In this document: piece after piece, positions 7,968-10,000 of the stretch
Position numbering within the stretch: the stretch's first letter is position 1
How the letters are laid out: every line of letters begins with the position of its first letter
Assembly: GCA_016946835.1 (NCBI GenBank)
Contig: JACVTC010000108.1
Span: forward strand, 307,501-317,500
Direction of reading: 5' to 3'
DNA from: Neocallimastix lanati (nom. inval.)
Lineage: Eukaryota; Neocallimastigomycota; Neocallimastigomycetes; Neocallimastigales; Neocallimastigaceae
DNA: 10,000 nucleotides
Made by a program: the position numbers and the translations under genes
The notes under the pieces: model-generated
What the model was told of the DNA's origin: nothing
Databases searched by the model: none
The model's input: the letters and a program-made list of their open reading frames with translations, nothing else

Positions 7968-8705
7968 AAAAAATTGAAAAATCTATTGAAATATAAGTAG
8001 TTCATAAATATATAGAAAATAAATAATCAACTTTATAATTAAAATATAAAAAAAATAATAGACTATTGAAAATATAAAAAGAATGAACTTAATGATAAAG
8101 TAAATAATAAAGAGTTGAAATATAGAAATAATTTTAAATATATATAAATATTTTGTCTTAAATATTGAAAATTTTAAAAATAGAATATTATCCAAATACT
8201 TAAAGAACTTATGATATATTTAAATATGTATTATATAGTAGAATATTTACTAAAAATAACTATTTAAAATAAAATAAATATTTAAAGTTTATATTTAAAA
8301 AAATTTATTCTATTTTAAACCTAGGTTAATAATAAATAATATATAAATAAAATATAATATACATAGTTAATATATACACCAATATATTCCAAATATATTA
8401 AAATTTATATTATGTTAAATATTTTATGTAAGACGTATAATACAAAATAATATGTTTCTAAAAAAAATATTTCTATAACATAAATACTATTGAGATATTT
8501 TTACGATAAATATTAGTAAATAATAATAGTAATAGTAATTAATATTATTAAAAAGTAATAATAGAATTTTATAAAAAGTGAAATTATTTTTTTTTTATTA
8601 TAGTTTAGATTTTTTTTCTTTAATTTTTTTTAATATTTTTTTAAAAAAAATATTTTCTTTTATTTAATTATTTATTTAATAAAGATTAGTTAAAAGTTTT
8701 AAGAG
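7968..8705. other. Gene-free AT-rich stretch
   Basis: A minus-strand frame of about 70 codons at 7983-8195 is composed almost entirely of Ile, Leu, Phe, Tyr and Lys. It has no recognisable domain and reflects A-rich + strand sequence. Long T and A runs at 8590-8660 could pair. No gene is supported. Confidence 0.6.
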
Positions 8706-8707
8706 AA

Positions 8708-8756
8708 ATAAAAGAATTTTTTTTAAAAAAATAAAAGAATTTTTTTTAAAAAAATA
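8708..8756. repeat. Tandem 23-bp duplication with A/T-run palindromes
   Basis: Two near-exact copies of a 23-bp unit (ATAAAAGAA, eight T, then A run) begin at 8708 and 8731. Each T8 is followed directly by an A run, so the units can form simple hairpins. Confidence 0.85.
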
Positions 8757-9123
8757 AAACAAGTTCATATTAAAAAAAAGTTAATTAATCGTGGAAGAAA
8801 AAATATATATATTGATAAATATTAACAAAAATAACAATTAAAAAATAATCAAATCTATATAAAAAAACCACCACCTTATTTTTTGTTTTTGAAAGTAATT
8901 ATTAAAAATATAAATTGATTTTAAATTGAATAAAATTCTTTTCAAATATAAATTATAAATTGAAATTATAATATGCAAATTAAATAATTACTAGTAAACC
9001 AAAAAGTCAATAATAGAAAAAAATTTTTTAAAAAAAAAGATGTGTGGAGTTAATTAAAACAATAAGAAAAAATAATAAATGATAAATGGAATATATAAAT
9101 AAGAGGAGAATAATTAAAAAAAA
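8757..9123. other. Gene-free AT-rich stretch upstream of the G-alpha promoter
   Basis: Contains a small CCACCACC-like patch at about 8868-8875 and a G-richer patch at 9039-9050 (GATGTGTGGAG). A minus-strand frame at 9028-9237 is poly-Lys/Phe/Leu from the poly(A) and poly(T) tracts and is rejected as a gene. Confidence 0.6.
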
Positions 9124-9384
9124 TAAAAAAGAATAATATATTACAAAAAAAAAAGAATAAACTTTTTTTTTCTTTTTTTCTTTTTTTTTTAATAAAAAAG
9201 AAATAATACAAAACAATTTGAATAAAATATATTTCATTTATTATTATATAAGTATTAAAATTAATTTAAAATGAATAAAAATATATTAATATTTATATAT
9301 GTTTTATAATTTATATCTATAATAAAAATAAACATATTTCTATCAATAAAAAAAATAATAAAAGATAAATAGAAATATATCAAG
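9124..9384 (+). promoter_or_regulatory. Probable promoter and 5' leader of the G-alpha gene
   Basis: An A-rich stretch at about 9121-9160 is followed directly by a T-rich stretch at about 9162-9191 broken by single C bases. Such back-to-back poly(dA) and poly(dT) tracts 190-260 bp before a start codon typically exclude nucleosomes and mark promoters in AT-rich fungal genomes. From 9192 to 9384 the sequence is AT-only apart from scattered G and C. TATA-like strings are everywhere, so no specific TATA box or start site can be named. Strand composition turns from G/C-balanced to G-rich around 9385, consistent with transcription beginning a little upstream. The role is inferred from position and composition. 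Confidence 0.4.
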
Positions 9385-9505
9385 ATGGGTTGTTGTATGA
9401 GTAGTCCAGAAGATAAGGAGGGTAAACGTATCAATGATGATATTAATAACCAACTTATCCAAGAAAAAATGAGAATGAGAAGTGAAGTAAAGATGCTTCT
9501 TTTAG
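9385..9505 (+). CDS. Heterotrimeric G-protein alpha subunit, first coding exon (partial gene)
   Basis: Membrane-anchored GTPase subunit that couples seven-transmembrane receptors to effectors such as adenylate cyclase. The exon encodes 40 residues plus the first base of codon 41. It starts MGCCMS: Gly2 with Ser6 fits the N-myristoylation consensus and Cys3/Cys4 are likely palmitoylation sites. A charged stretch at about residues 9-33 matches the alpha-N helix that contacts G-beta-gamma, and SEVKMLLL at 33-40 is beta-1 leading into the P-loop. The start is firm: an in-frame TAG lies 15 nt upstream (9370-9372), the context has A at -3 and G at +4, and the lipidation motif requires this Met. The coding frame gives way to GTAAAT at 9506, exactly where the first P-loop Gly codon begins, so the rest (P-loop, switches I-III, helical domain, about 310 residues) lies beyond the window. 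GC is about 33% (40 of 121), far above the flanks. The sequence type resembles fungal group I/Gi-like alpha subunits; the subgroup is inferred from the N-terminus only. Confidence 0.93.
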
Positions 9506-10000
9506 GTAAATATATTAAAAAATTTTCCGAAGTTTACATTAAAATGTTTAATAGTTAAAATATAAAATACATTAGATAAATAAAAAAAAGAAAGATAATA
9601 AAGTAAGAAAAAATTGATAAATAAAAGTAGATTATTAGTAAAAAAAAAGTTAAAAAAAAAGAGAAATAAACAAGGAAATTTAATGTTAATAAAATAAAAT
9701 AAAAGTAATAGTAAAAAAAAACTATGTTAGTAAATGTATGGTTCTAAAAAGAAATAAAAAAATGTATATGTAGAAATATAGAAAAGATATATTAAATAGT
9801 ATTATAGAAATAGTAAAAACAATTTTCGAAGAAAGAATATTATGTTGGAAATAAAAAAAAAGTTTATTAGTTGGGTTTAAAAGATATATTAATAAATTTA
9901 TATTTAAAAAATATGTAATATAGTATTTTAAGTACATATGTTTTATAGTTATATATATATAAACTAATATATATATAATAAGATGAAAATATTTGATTCA
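9506..10000 (+). other. First intron of the G-alpha gene, 5' part (3' end outside window)
   Basis: The donor reads TTAG|GTAAAT, a good eukaryotic 5' splice site that interrupts the first Gly codon of the P-loop after its first base (phase 1). The frame read straight through ends at TAA 9556-9558 after 17 non-conserved residues. No sequence able to encode the expected GxxxxGKS P-loop continuation occurs in any frame up to 10000, so the intron is at least 495 nt. It is A-rich and strikingly C-poor on the sense strand: by hand count 50 G and 7 C at 9541-9960. A minus-strand open frame at 9722-9937 is made of Leu, Ile, Phe, Tyr and Asn from AT-rich sequence and is not a gene. Confidence 0.8.

Noticed and set aside
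7983-8195. 70-codon minus-strand open frame, hydrophobic
   Set aside because: Composed almost only of residues with AT-rich codons, with no domain or signal and no rise in G and C. A-rich + strand sequence rarely makes minus-strand stops.
9028-9237. 69-codon minus-strand open frame
   Set aside because: Built from poly(A)/poly(T) tracts (runs of Lys, Phe, Leu) and overlaps the probable promoter of the G-alpha gene.
9506-9558. Read-through of the G-alpha exon to TAA at 9556, giving a 57-codon protein
   Set aside because: The added residues are unlike any G-alpha, the P-loop would be lost, and a good GTAAAT donor sits exactly at the family boundary. An intron is the better explanation.
9722-9937. 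71-codon minus-strand open frame
   Set aside because: Falls inside the G-alpha intron, antisense, with AT-driven composition and no recognisable motif.

Overview
The window is almost entirely non-coding, extremely A+T-rich eukaryotic DNA, made of homopolymer runs, AT microsatellites and minisatellites, with very few G or C bases over long stretches. One protein-coding segment can be supported: the first coding exon of a heterotrimeric G-protein alpha subunit on the + strand at 9385-9505. Its gene continues past the right edge through an intron that is not closed inside the window. The N-terminus (MGCCMS lipidation motif, acidic/basic alpha-N helix, then EVKMLLLG) is of the fungal group I / animal Gi-like type. 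With a genome background this A+T-rich and a gene-free stretch over 9 kb long, the best guess for the source is an anaerobic gut fungus (Neocallimastigomycota: Neocallimastix, Piromyces, Anaeromyces and relatives). A dictyostelid or another AT-rich protist is less likely but not excluded. The taxonomic call is inference from composition and one 40-residue peptide.

Layout: 1-127 is AT-rich flank. 128-391 is a heptanucleotide array (AAATAAT, 26 exact copies at 202-383). 441-560 holds two pentanucleotide arrays. 561-1111 is AT-rich with a slightly more complex island at about 955-1111, which includes a 31-bp insert that looks like a tiny poly(A)-tailed retro-insertion between 12-bp direct repeats. 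1112-4990 is gene-free AT-rich DNA with short tandem duplications and small inverted repeats. 4992-5672 is a composite repeat block: two diverged copies of one unique-looking sequence bracket a second heptamer array and a decamer array. 5673-9123 is again gene-free, with (TAA)n, pentamer arrays, a 33-base poly(T) run and an approximately 90-bp tandem duplication. 9124-9384 is the probable promoter and 5' leader of the G-alpha gene, and 9506-10000 is its first intron.

There is no operon or multi-gene system here. The two interpretable signals are the G-alpha exon and a change in strand composition around it. G and C are nearly balanced just upstream of the ATG (7 G, 11 C at 9121-9360), whereas the intron is strongly G-over-C on the sense strand (50 G, 7 C at 9541-9960). 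The long open frames present elsewhere are by-products of simple repeats or of AT-rich sequence read on the minus strand and are not genes. I found no convincing tRNA, rRNA, CRISPR, intact transposon or novel defence or biosynthetic system.
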